Shown here one piece after another: positions 1-9,502 of a stretch of 36,815 bases of DNA (position 1 is its first letter; each line of letters begins with the position of its first letter). The stretch is taken from NCBI GenBank assembly GCA_007026445.1, contig VDMD01000195.1, positions 1 through 36,815 of the forward strand, written 5' to 3'. Below the pieces are notes generated by a model. The model was not told the origin of the DNA, searched no databases, and saw only the letters and a program-made list of their open reading frames with translations. The stretch is from Schizophyllum amplum. Taxonomy: Eukaryota > Basidiomycota > Agaricomycetes > Agaricales > Schizophyllaceae. Made by a program: the position numbers and the translations under genes.

Positions 1-387
1 AATACCAGTATATGCCGTCGCTCGCGCAGGCATGCATGATATTTCTGGTTTAATTGAGAAGACATCCAAACACACGACGACAGCCGAGTGGTTGTCCGCT
101 GTGTCAGGTTATGGTGCACTTTGGTGGACGGAGGTTGTAGGTTGATGTGGTGTGTGGTATGAGTTCAACGACGAGGAAGAGTAAAGCTGCGACGGGAGAC
201 AGCATTGCCTCGACACTTACCTTCTAATGCTAAGCAGCGCACAACGGAACAACTCGCAACGTCAAGGTTGCGGAAGGCTGTCACTTGTTGTGAGAATTAT
301 GTAGCACGTCTATAGGGCATGATGTGATGTGCTTGTACTGCGTAATTTTGTTGCCCAACAAGGCTGACGTGATAATGCGTGCGTCGC
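1..387. other. left-edge intergenic stretch
   Basis: I see no supportable gene here. It lies downstream of the TIM13 stop codon on the minus strand. A donor-like AAG|GTAAGT occurs on the minus strand near 220, but the nearest acceptor would leave an intron of only about 34 nt and no credible reading frame flanks it. It may hold the TIM13 3' UTR and the end of a gene outside the window. Confidence 0.4.
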
Positions 388-826
388 CTACGCGGATACG
401 AACTCGCCAGCACCTGTCGCAAGACCTGTAGCGGCATGCTCCTGGCGGTCCCTCTTTAGGCGCGTGATGTAGGTGGAGGCAACGATGTTGACTAGTACGA
501 GGAACGCATGGGCGCTTGTCAGCAACACCGGTGACGGAGTACAGAGCAACACGCACAGGCATCCATATACCGCCGAGACAGCGCTCCAGGCAGACCTCCT
601 CGCTGCCGCCGAGGCTCGAGCCAGGCTTCGTGACACATTTGGCGAAGCAGGCCTTGTTGGCGCTGTTCATGAGCTCCTGCGCGTTGGCGAGGGCGAGAGA
701 GCGGACAGACTTCATGACCTGCTCCTTGCGCGCGGTCATGTCTGCGACTTTCAGCCATGTTCAGTCAGTGCAACGCTAGCACTCACCACCCGACGACGAA
801 GAGGAACCCCCGAAAAGTGAAGCCAT
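388..826 (-). CDS. TIM13: Mitochondrial intermembrane-space chaperone Tim13
   Basis: Small Tim protein of the Tim8/9/10/13 family. Family knowledge: it forms a hexamer with Tim8 in the intermembrane space and passes hydrophobic precursors to the inner-membrane TIM22 route. Three exons: 787-826, 557-741 and 388-491. Seen: the twin CX3C motif, CFAKC and CLERC, separated by 14 residues, followed by RYMDAFNIV and YITRLKR as in Tim13 proteins. Introns 742-786 and 492-556 are GT-AG; joining T|TC at the second one creates AFNIV. The reading frame slips by one base near 570-576, just after CLERC (one C apparently missing in GGCGG). Adding one base gives 330 nt, or 109 residues, a normal length. It is head-to-head with the gene at 916. 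Identity is firm; the frameshift is probably a sequence error. Confidence 0.88.
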
Positions 827-915
827 GACGGTAAGAGGTGAGTGAGGGAGAGGCGCGCGCCGGACGCCACAAACTTCCTTCCCCGCCGATCACGCCTCTC
901 CTCCGACGTTCAGTC
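827..915. promoter_or_regulatory. 89-bp bidirectional promoter between two mitochondrial genes
   Basis: The start codons of TIM13 (minus, 826) and the mitoribosomal protein gene (plus, 916) are separated by only 89 bp, so this interval must hold both 5' UTRs and the shared core promoter. It is GC-rich and I see no clear TATA box. The arrangement is seen directly; co-regulation is an inference from both products being mitochondrial. Confidence 0.6.
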
Positions 916-1644
916 ATGGCCCGCGGCAAGCTACCCTCCGGCCCGTCCAAGCTCAGCCAGGTGCTCACCCAGCTCAAGGCCGCCCCGCGTCTAGCTCTCC
1001 GGCGTGTCCCGCATCTCTCTAGTCCACGCCTACCGCAACGACCACTGGGGCGCGCGGCTGTTCACCGAGCGCGACCTCCCGCGCATCCGCTACGCCAACG
1101 ACTCGCTCTCCATCGACGTTCAACGCCATGCCAAGGCGAACAATGAATTCTGGCGACCGCAGATGAAGGTCGAGATGGAGAACGGCGCGGCGCACACGCT
1201 CGAGCTGTCCAAAAAGCCCGCGAGCGAGATCCTCTCGGAGCTCATGTCTATAGCTGGCGGGCCGGCATGGAATAAGGTGCGCCCGCTATTATCAAATGCC
1301 TCCATACCGCTAACTCGTGTACAGTGGGTCGAGGAATGCCAAGAAGCCCGGCCGCGAACCTATCCAGGCAGACTCGGCGGACGAGAAAGCCCTCCACTGG
1401 TCTACCCGCTCCTCCAGCGAGTCCACGACAGTCCCCACCTACGAAGTTTTTGCCAAGCAGCAGGAGGCCGATGCTGCGCGTCGCGCTGAAGAGGCGCAGC
1501 GCAAGGCAGAGGAAGAGAAGGTGCAGCAGGCCGCGGACGACGCCCGGCGAGCGGCGGGTGGCGAAGGAGGACGCAGAGCGCATGGCCGCTGTGCAAGCGG
1601 CGCAGCAGGCAGCTGGACACGGCTCTGCGCCTCCGCCAGCATAG
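916..1644 (+). CDS. Mitochondrial ribosomal protein, L51/S25/CI-B8 domain
   Basis: Two exons, 916-1276 and 1325-1644, with a 48-nt GT-AG intron. The N-terminal part (about residues 25-100) carries the thioredoxin-like L51/S25/CI-B8 signature around HWGARLFTERDLPRIRY. Members of this domain family are mitoribosomal proteins (mL43, mL61/Mrp49, mS25) or NDUFA2. The basic N-terminus and lysine/alanine/glutamate-rich helical C-terminus fit a ribosomal protein; I cannot separate mL61 from mS25. Three one-base insertions are apparent, near 990-1000 (LALR versus LLSGVSRI), at about 1337 (WVEE then AKKPG) and near 1556-1558. Removing them gives 678 nt, or 225 residues, with a continuous frame to the TAG at 1642. 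The start ATG follows GTC and is the first in frame. Confidence 0.72.
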
Positions 1645-2488
1645 ATGTCATAGAGGAGCGAAGGTCATCACGTCAACTACATACGCACTAATCTTATCCG
1701 CATGCTCTCACTTCTCTTCAATTCGCGCAGTCAAGACTTGTGCCTACAAATCTCTCAAGAGGTAATGTTGTATTTGTGTCTCTTCAGCAGGTCACTCGAC
1801 GCACGTCGCGTCTCTGCTCTGCCCACGTCGAACTACAAGGAATAATTGTGAGTTTTATGGTCACCTCTGTCTGCGCGGTTGCGGTTCCCTGACGCACAAG
1901 AAACAGAACGATACAGCGATCAAGAGCGTTCTCGTGACACGAGTGAGCTCTCGCAGCGGCGCTCGCGGGTGAAAGGCTATCTCATTCTTCATTGGTATGC
2001 GCTTCTAAGGTGTCCTGCCGCTATAGCACGTGTGCGCCCGCTGCAAAACGACGGAGCATGCCTGTGGTAGGTATCTGGTTCAGGCGTCCATTCGACGGTC
2101 TGGAAGGTCGTCAATTTAACACAAGCGGCGCAATTCGTAAGTACCGTGCTCATGATAGGTCGTCGCAATTCTCGAACACCGAATCGACTAAGTACTCAGC
2201 CCCTGACCGGTAAGTCATATCCTTCTGAGTCTTACGAGCTTACCTCCAACGTACAGATCTCATCCTATCCTGGTTTACAGGCCTAGTACATGTATCGGAA
2301 GAGTCACCAGGGGAACGCAATATTGGGCCAGCAAAGGACGCGGTCACCTGACAAAGCGTGGGAATACCGACCTTTGCAAGGCGGCACCGCCACACTTATC
2401 TCTGCCACAGACATTCGCATCCTTGACTGCCAAGTCGTAAACGACCCTGCTCGGCCTCACAACTCATACCCTTCACCGCTCTCAGACC
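1645..2488. other. intergenic region, no gene supported
   Basis: Only short unlinked open frames occur. An intron-like block, GTAAGT at 2211 to an ACAG near 2255, lies in the leader of the next gene and could be a 5'-UTR intron of the gene at 2489. Nothing else is recognisable. Confidence 0.4.
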
Positions 2489-3559
2489 ATGCCACCCTTC
2501 CCCCTCGTTCCCGAGCACGTCCTCGAGCAGGTCCACGCCTTCATGCAGCCATCGCCCGATGGGTACAAGTCCTACGAGCACGAGCGAGGCAGAATTCGCG
2601 CGCAGGAACTGATTGTCATCGACACCTTCATTCCCTTCGTCGACAAGTTCGCCCTCCCCGAGCACGTCACCGACGAGCTTCGCACGTATCTCGAAACGGC
2701 CCGCTCCCAGCGCGACACATTCGCGAGCTTCGTCGAAGCCGTCGGAATCCTAGAGGAGTCGCTTATCGGCCCCCACTTCCTCGGGGATTACTGGATCGAT
2801 CTCAGCATGGCCGAGAAGTACCTCCTCGCGGACGTGCTTCTCGAGAGCAAGCGCGTGCCCCAAGACTGCGTTGAGGAGTTCGAAGAGCTGAAAGCCCAGC
2901 TCTACATCACCATCCAACTTGACAGGGAACTGGGCCAGGACGGCCTTGGCGATCGCGCGCACGAGTGCGGCGAAGTGGACTCGGCGGACATGGTGGTCCT
3001 CATGCGCATGGAGGCCGAGGAGCTCGCGACGGCGCTCGGAATGCGCGTGGCGGAGATCTACCAGGAGGGTGGCATGGACGTCGGTTCGATCAGCCCCAGC
3101 TTGGAGATGCCGTGGATGACGCTGCGCGTGAGCGCGCCCGCGTCTTACGTGCGGGAAGTCCGGGTGCACGGCGCGCCTCCGGACAAAGAGCAGCAGGAAA
3201 AGATCGAGCGGCTGGTGTCCAGAATGCATACGTGGCAGATGGTGCTACCCCATGCCCTCGAGGGGGTCCTCGCTGAGTACTGTGAGAGCGAGGCGATGGA
3301 CGGGGAATTCGACTCGGACGACGAGGAAGAAGAGGAGAAGGAGGGGTTCGACTCTCACGAACAGGACGAGGACGACGTGGAGGAGCCTGAATCAAGCGAC
3401 GATGAGGAGTCTGACGACGACGCCGACGACGAAGACGAAGACGACGAGGACGATATTGCAGAGGAGCCTGACTCGGACGAGGACGAGGATTTGGACTCGG
3501 GCGTTGGTACGGAGGAGGGCTCGGACGAGGAGGTCGAGAAGGTCGAGGACCTGCTTTGA
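2489..3559 (+). CDS. Hypothetical protein with long acidic C-terminal tail
   Basis: Intronless 356-codon gene with no frame interruption. Residues 1-270 are a mixed helical region (many Glu/Leu/Ala, few Cys) that I do not recognise. Residues about 270-356 are almost entirely Asp/Glu with Ser and Gly, encoded by GAC/GAG-rich repeats at 3300-3550. Such tails occur in histone chaperones and nucleolar or ribosome-assembly factors, but I see no domain that proves this role. No signal peptide or membrane segment. The start is the first ATG in frame, in a C-rich context. The opposite strand of the acidic block gives spurious Ser/Arg/Pro-rich frames. Confidence 0.75.
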   Translation: MPPFPLVPEHVLEQVHAFMQPSPDGYKSYEHERGRIRAQELIVIDTFIPFVDKFALPEHVTDELRTYLETARSQRDTFASFVEAVGILEESLIGPHFLGDYWIDLSMAEKYLLADVLLESKRVPQDCVEEFEELKAQLYITIQLDRELGQDGLGDRAHECGEVDSADMVVLMRMEAEELATALGMRVAEIYQEGGMDVGSISPSLEMPWMTLRVSAPASYVREVRVHGAPPDKEQQEKIERLVSRMHTWQMVLPHALEGVLAEYCESEAMDGEFDSDDEEEEEKEGFDSHEQDEDDVEEPESSDDEESDDDADDEDEDDEDDIAEEPDSDEDEDLDSGVGTEEGSDEEVEKVEDLL

Positions 3560-4341
3560 AGCGATGCAGACAAAGGTGCGCCAGACCCTGCCTTTTCCCA
3601 AGTCGCTGGCATACTGATATATCTTGACCAGTCCCACATTCCTGAACCACTAATCTGTCACCAATTACGACTATTATCTTACTCGCAGGGACACTTTCAC
3701 GAGTCCGTTTTCATCTGACATAACTCATCATCGCATACTGCATCTTCCAACCCGTTCTTCTTCCCTTCCGCGCGTGCCATATCTCATCACTACGTCCCGT
3801 GTCTCTTCGATCCTCCTTCGTCTACATGCACCTCGGCGCATTTCATTTTTTCCACGACCCTGCAAGATACCTTGGGGCCATTCTTCTTTGCTTAAGCATA
3901 CGGTAACTCACTAGCACTATCATAATACACCCCTCGTCCTTCGACTTTTTCAACGAGCATATCATATATCTCCTCATAGAGTAGACCATAGCCGATACTT
4001 TCGCATCTGCAGTCCATTAAGTACACCGGCCTTGTTGCCCGACACACACGCATCATTAATTCATCCATCTGTCGCACGTCTTCGCCGTTCAAGATGTCTT
4101 GTTCGTTCATATCCGCGCGGACCTTTATGCATTATGGGTGCTCACTTGCAAGCTGCGCGCTGACTACGCATAAGGCAGTCATCAGATCCAGACCGGTGCA
4201 GACTTGGACTGACTTCAACTGTACTCAGATTCCAAGATGCATGATGGATAGGAAACCATGTAATCAAGAGTACGAACGATATGCAAGCAATGCGTGTCTG
4301 CATATCATCAAGTAAATGCGATAGATCTTGGAGCAAGGTAA
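3560..4341. other. intergenic / convergent 3' region
   Basis: The region between the converging ends of the acidic-tail gene and the minus-strand membrane protein gene. It is pyrimidine-rich around 3700-3850, as expected of 3' flanks. One short minus-strand open frame (3892-4110) is listed separately; otherwise I see nothing. Confidence 0.4.
3892..4110 (-). CDS. Possible small hypothetical protein (72 aa)
   Basis: Open frame of 72 codons with a balanced amino-acid composition (acidic helix-like start MNEQDILNGED, then CRATRPVYLMDC). There are no homologues I recognise, no clear intron and no signal peptide. It lies just downstream of the gene ending at 4342 on the same strand, so it may be 3' UTR sequence. 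Reported only because composition is more protein-like than neighbouring random frames. Confidence 0.2.
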   Translation of the reverse strand: MNEQDILNGEDVRQMDELMMRVCRATRPVYLMDCRCESIGYGLLYEEIYDMLVEKVEGRGVYYDSASELPYA

Positions 4342-5106
4342 CTAGAGTGGGATAGGAAATCGGCACATTGGGATCCGCTGCTCAAGCACCGCAACCTCCA
4401 CCATCTCGCAGTAGCCCCTCCTTGCAGCAACATACACGAACAGCGCGCCAAGGGCGAAAATGAGGACGAGCAGATGAATGAAGAGCTTGTTACGAAGATC
4501 AGCTTTCGTCTATATCACGAGTTTGACACCACTCACGCCACGCAACATCGCGCACACTTTGCCCTTGGTACCACCCAACGCGCTCGTCTGGATGATCTTG
4601 TCTTCGTGCTGGATCTTGTCGGCTTCAGCGCGATGAGCGCGAAGGCCCTCCTGCGGCAGGGCGGCAGGTTCGCCAGACGGTCGCGCGGTTTCGGGCTCGA
4701 TGAAGATGACGGTGATATTGTGCAGCAGACCGGCCCAGGTGTTCATCGTCAACGATGCCCCGGCAGCGTTGTCGGCGTCACCCTGGAATCTCGCGCGGAT
4801 GAAGGCGTCCCAGAGCTCCTGGCAAGGACGAGACGGGGACGCCCATCCAAGATCCCGACGCAGAATATCGATCAGTTCCTGCAGTGGAAAGGTCGGTTCG
4901 TGCCACACGGCTGAGAGTGAAGTACGCACCGTGCCAGACAGATTCTGAAGGTCATCCTTTCGGTAGGCCTTCCGGCGCGCGCCGTGCTCCAGGATAACTT
5001 GCGCGTGCATCTGAGGGTAGCGGTCTCGCTGCGGAGCCGAAGGCTCGGGTAGTGGCAAGCTGCAGTGGGGACATTTGGATGGCGATGCAACCACGGCGGA
5101 CATCAT
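4342..5106 (-). CDS. Hypothetical C-terminally anchored membrane protein, family member A
   Basis: Three exons, 4930-5106, 4537-4878 and 4342-4485; introns of 51 nt at 4879-4929 and 4486-4536. The first intron is a multiple of three without stops, so an unspliced reading stays open. It is supported because the gene at 8972-9502 has an intron at the identical place. Product about 220 residues: CPHC pair near residue 12, then the block QVIL-x10-KDDLxxLS near residues 35-58, an ELIDILRRDLG helix after the intron, and a C-terminal membrane segment (LFIHLLVLIFALGALFVYV). No named domain is recognised. It probably sits in a membrane by its tail. Either of two adjacent ATGs (5106 or 5103) could start it. 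Confidence 0.6.
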
Positions 5107-6026
5107 ACGAGAGCAGCCAAGAGGCGAGGATGTTGAGATGCGGATGAACAGACGTTACTGGTAGTGAGACCAGACAGTGACGCGTCTTTTATAGCGCTGA
5201 TCCCGACGCGCTGAGAGTAGAAAGGCAGCCTTTCATGAAAAGACCCATGAGGCAGACCAGAGGCAGACCCTGCGCTTGCGTTGATGCCCGGGTAAGCATC
5301 ACAATGCGCTCTTAAATCCGATGGAAGGGTGGCATTCCCTTTATCCTTTGAGAACGGATACTTCATAAAGGTAACAAAAAGAAGGTCGAAAGCAAACGAG
5401 TGATAAGCGAAGCCTTTCAAAAAGAAGCAAAAAGGAAAGTGGCGCGTTATTTATTTGTGCATGCTTGTCGAAATCTTACGGTAACACCCGAAAGTATCAC
5501 GTGAGTAATCTCCTCGAGCCTTCTCAGTGCTCACACTCCTCTTGAAATGCATGGTTACTCACTAGCGCTACCGCTATACTATTCTGTGCTGCTCTACTTG
5601 AGTCGCGTGAACTGCTCAATATTCTCTGCAGACCTCACGCGCCACGACGAGGGACCGGCCCATTCGCAGAATTGGCGGATCTTCCGATCGAACTCACTCT
5701 GAGAGATGGGCGAAGCGCCAGCAATACTTACATATGTCGCTCCGTTGGTGGCTAATCTATATCAGATGCACCCGAGACACAGCTGCTCCGCTGCTGTATC
5801 TATTGCATTCATTGAATGCAAGGCTGACCTTCGACCTCACTCGCGCCGCCCGCATCACTCCCGACCGCCTGCGACAGATGCACCAATGGCGGGACATTTA
5901 ACAGCGTCGCACGCTTGTCAACACTCTCACTCGCCCTCAGTCGTCTTGCCTCCTCCCCTAACCTCAGGGTAGTGTTCTACGCTCGCCCGCCGCACGCTCA
6001 CTATTGGCCGCAGAGCCTAACCGACA
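5107..6026. other. divergent intergenic region
   Basis: About 920 bp between two divergent genes. Small open frames near 5706-5972 have no gene-like features. An A/T-rich patch (near 5440-5455) is compatible with promoter DNA. The surface-protein gene at 6027 lacks an obvious signal peptide, so an upstream leader exon could hide here, but I could not identify one. Confidence 0.35.
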
Positions 6027-7850
6027 ATGTTCCCCGTCACCACGACGATTGATTCCTCCAGCCCGCTCATCGATTATCAGCCCGACACCCAGGTCTGGCG
6101 ACGTGGCGGATGGGAGGGAGATAAATTTGCGCCAAGGTGCGTTCTGTCGATCCTGTTTCATTATCCTTGCCTCGATATCTCCAGTCTGGTGCTCGACTGA
6201 CGATCTGCGTATGCAGATACCAGAACAGCACGTTCATGTACTGTATCAACGCTACAGACGCAACCGCGACGTTCAACTTCACGGGTAATGAAGTGCACAT
6301 CTTCGGGGCGTACAGGTACAACTCGGGCCCATACAGGTATGAACGAGCGTCTCGCGAACATATGTTCTGTGGAATAAACTCATGCTTCTTACAGCGTCAC
6401 GATAGACGGGACGAAGTCAGAATACATGCGCGCCAACGGCAGCGCCCCCGCGGAGAACGACGACAACCAGTTCTTCCAAGTCGAGCTGTATGGCGTGTCC
6501 GATCTTCGGCCCGGAACGCACCAGGTGGTCTTTACGAACGAGTGGGCAATTCTCCAACGAGGGTGCCAGGACTGGACCATATTGATATCGACTATGTCAG
6601 CCGTCGACTTGGTACCATGAGCTACCGTTCGTTCTCGCTGACAATCCATCAGATTACATTCACGTCGTCGGCATACTCGAATGAGACTGCTGTCATACAA
6701 AGCGAACACGCAGAATACTTTTCGTTCACGCCACAGGACGCGTGGGTGAACGTATTGGGCGATGAGTTCAACGGTGGCGCTGAGCAGTGCGTAATCCTCA
6801 GCTTCGGCCACTGTAAATTTTCTGCTGATCCACAACACAGTTCGACTGTGGACATGGGCGCCTCCGTATCACTCACCTTCCAGGGTGACCGAGTTGCGTT
6901 ATACGGTGCATATGGCCAGAGTTATGCCGTGTACACGGCACAGCTCGACGATGGTCCTGTGTACACCATGAATGGCAGTCGAACGGATGAGCCGATCTTT
7001 CAGCAACTGCTCTTCAAGGCGGACTTGCTGGAGGCCGACATTCAGCACAACCTTACCCTGATGTCAGCCTCGGAGGATGGCACAAAGTTTGCTGTGGATT
7101 ACGCGGAGGTTGACGAGACGAGCAATAACGTAGCCGCGGTCATGTCTTTCTCGTGCGCGATTCATATTCCGCCAACCAAACTGATTGAGTTAACAAGGCA
7201 TATCAGGTCTATCAGTACTTCGACGCTAGGAGTGTCAAGCACCAGTACTGTTGCTGATGATGGGTACGAGTCGTCCTTCAGTATAGCGACAAGTGTTCCG
7301 CCATCTTCCGCCACAACCACCGACGATGTAGCAACGTCGTCCGCCAACCCAAGTCAGGAGTACGTCTCTCGAAGCAACTGTCTATCGCTATGCTGACACG
7401 GCGACATCAGGCTCAGTCAAGGAGCAGCGGGTGGCATCGCAGCAGGATCCGTATTGGGTGCTGCCGCCCTCATCGCCGTCGCCTTCCTCTTCTGGCGGCA
7501 GACGCGCAAGCGCGAAGATCCGCCTGCCGGCGGACATCCCTCTCCTGCTGAATATTCCTCTCCGCTGGTCACTCCATACGTTCTGCCGACTGGGTATGGA
7601 CCGCTAGACGGACATGCGCTAGCCTCGCCTTCGGCGCTGCCTCCCCCTTCCGCGGGACCTACCATCTCTTCGCTGTCGTCGAGGTTCTTGCCGGGCTCTA
7701 GTGTGTCGGTGAGTGATGAATCGTGCATACTGTAGAATCGGTGCGAACTAACATATGGCATGGTAGTATCCGCATAGCGCGATGTATACGTCGAACATCT
7801 CGCATAGCATTCATGAGGAAGAGACACAACCACCGCGATACACAGCCTGA
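6027..7850 (+). CDS. Single-pass surface glycoprotein with two beta-sandwich-like ectodomains
   Basis: Seven exons: 6027-6136, 6217-6336, 6395-6595, 6653-6786, 6841-7359, 7411-7708 and 7767-7850. The family is common in Agaricomycetes and uncharacterised. Two repeated ectodomain modules each begin with a strand pattern around TATFNFTGNEVHIFGAY and SLTFQGDRVALYGAYG and end in IDIDYITF or VDYAEV. Many N-glycosylation sequons (NST, NAT, NFT, NET, NLT) occur. A Ser/Thr stalk (about 7210-7350) precedes a membrane helix (AAGGIAAGSVLGAAALIAVA) with a basic stop WRQTRKR and a Pro/Ser-rich cytoplasmic tail. One base seems missing near 6547-6550 (WAN); adding it gives exactly 489 codons. The intron at 6596-6652 uses an unusual GTCAGC donor. 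The start gives no clear signal peptide, which is odd for such a protein. Confidence 0.75.
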
Positions 7851-8084
7851 GCCTTGAGGGCGGACAGTGACGATTGGCTGGACGAACCGAGTCGCGACAG
7901 GTGACGGGTTGGAAGGTTACTAAGTATTGTGGCTGGCCACAGGTTGTCATGCGTTCGTCGAGCATGTCGCATTACTTGTGAATTTTACAGACATTCTTGT
8001 ACGTATGGTCAGCCTTTGGGTCCTGGGAAGCCGGGCCGGAGGTTGACTATGGTTGATGGCGATCGATCGTGCGGCTTCATCGAC

Positions 8085-8937
8085 ATGGCAGCCTCTCTCC
8101 TTGTCATAAACCCCAACTCGTCCAAGTCAGTCACCGATGGTCTAGAGGAAATTCTGGTCGCGCCGCCTGGCGTAGAGCTCGCGTTCTATACAGCCCCATC
8201 ACATGCGCCACCGTCGATCAACGATGCGACCACTGCAGCTCTTACTACGACCGCTTGCTGGGAGGACATCAGCTCGAGAGGGCTGCTTGAGAAGCACGAT
8301 GGCTTTCTTGTCTGCTGCTGTACGTTACAACGATCGTCAGTCGAAGATAATGACCTGACGAACTCCAATGATCCTTCACCCTCTCGCCGTGTCCCCCTTC
8401 GTACTTCTCCTGCGTCCTCTCAGTCTCTGATCATCCCTTGGTCCATGTCCTCCGAGAGAACACGACAAGACCTGTTGTAGGAATTATGGAGGCCGCCGTC
8501 GCTCACGCCCTCTTCTGCGGCAAAGCGCTTTGGGATCATCTCGACGGGCTCGGGCTTCAAAGTACGATCGCCACAAGACGTTTACTCCTTCTTGGGCGCC
8601 GCCTCACCGCGCTTCGCGGGGCTCGTCACCACAGGATTGGGCGTCGTGGAGCTGCGGGAGGGTGACCGCGCGAAAGTCGAGACCGGAATGAAGCGCGGTG
8701 CGGCGGAAATGCTAGCGATGGGCGCGGACGTGGTCATCCTGGGATGTGAGTGCTCGTGCGACTGCTGTAAGATAATGCTAAAAGACGATCTACGCAGGCG
8801 CAGGCATGGCCGGGATGGAACCCCTTGTGAAGCAGGCCGCTCGAGAGGTGCACGGCGAAGACACACCCGTCAAGGTCATTGACGGCGCGCGAGCTGGCAT
8901 CGAGCTGCTCACCGGTCTCGTCAGGTCGAAGTATTAA
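8085..8937 (+). CDS. Asp/Glu/hydantoin racemase family protein, Dcg1-like
   Basis: Three exons, 8085-8319, 8424-8745 and 8798-8937. The N-terminus LLVINPNSSKSVTDG is the nucleating signature of the hydantoin racemase/Dcg1 group. The two active-site cysteines of the family are present: CCFSDHP across the first splice junction and ILGCAGMAG across the second. The family racemises hydantoins or related compounds; yeast Dcg1 is linked to nitrogen-catabolite genes, so a role in purine or allantoin-type nitrogen use is an inference. One extra base in AAAG at 8522-8525 breaks the frame between FCGK and RFGIISTG; removing it gives 231 residues. An upstream in-frame ATG at 8049 is possible, but the conserved start fits 8085. 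Confidence 0.85.
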
Positions 8938-8971
8938 AATCGTAATGTAAGCCGTCTAAACTATTGACATA

Positions 8972-9502
8972 CTAGTACGGAAACCCGTAGTGCGAGTAAC
9001 CGTTTCTAAAGGACCTGGGAGCCGCCTGCTGATATGCAGCCTGACCAGTGTTCATGCCATAACTCTCCTCCAGCTCGGCACGGATGAGAGCTCTGAGCCC
9101 CTGAAAGAGCACGGCGGAGAGGATTAACATGAATGCGTAACGGAGCACCTGCAGCGTCTCGCTGTCAGTTTCGTTGCAGCTCATCTCAGTTGGGTGACTC
9201 ACAGTAATGCACACACACCCACCCACATCCCTTGCTTGATGAACTTGTCCACAATGCAGATGCGGTGAACGCCGTTCCCGGCGCGTCCTCCACCACCTCG
9301 CGAGTGAAGAGCTCAATGAAGTCCTGCATATCGAAACTGTCAGCTTTCATGAAGAAGGACAAAGGCGGCAGGTGCTCGCCTTCGCGGACAGGTCCTCTAG
9401 CTCGTCCTTGTGGCACACCACGAGAATCTTGCGGTTCCGAAGGATGACCTGAGAGCGGCCGTCTCCCTCGAAAGCGGTGGGCTCGGTCGATGAGGTAGAC
9501 AT
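8972..9502 (-). CDS. Hypothetical C-terminally anchored membrane protein, family member B
   Basis: Three exons, 9380-9502, 9203-9323 and 8972-9161; product about 144 residues. It shares with the gene at 4342-5106 the block QVIL-x10-KDELxxLS, an intron directly after it, and a DFIELFTREV helix. Here the next exon continues with VHRICIVDKFIKQG and then a membrane segment (YAFMLILSAVLFQGLRALI). The first intron (9324-9379) has a GC donor (AAG|GCGAGC), with a good CTGAC branch site and CAG acceptor. The second is only 41 nt. One G is apparently missing in the run at 9277-9279, between EDAPG and NGVHR. Function unknown; convergent with the racemase gene (35 bp between stop codons). Confidence 0.6.

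Noticed and set aside
388..1644. TIM13 and the mitoribosomal gene as pseudogenes
   Set aside because: Each slip is one base, splice sites are intact and the same kind of slip occurs in RPB1 and dynein; assembly error is simpler.
3090..3650. 186-codon minus-strand Arg/Pro-rich frame
   Set aside because: Complement of the GAC/GAG acidic repeat in the 2489-3559 gene.
5706..5972. 88-codon plus-strand frame before the surface-protein gene
   Set aside because: His/Pro/Ser-rich without a hydrophobic leader or usable junction to the 6027 exon.
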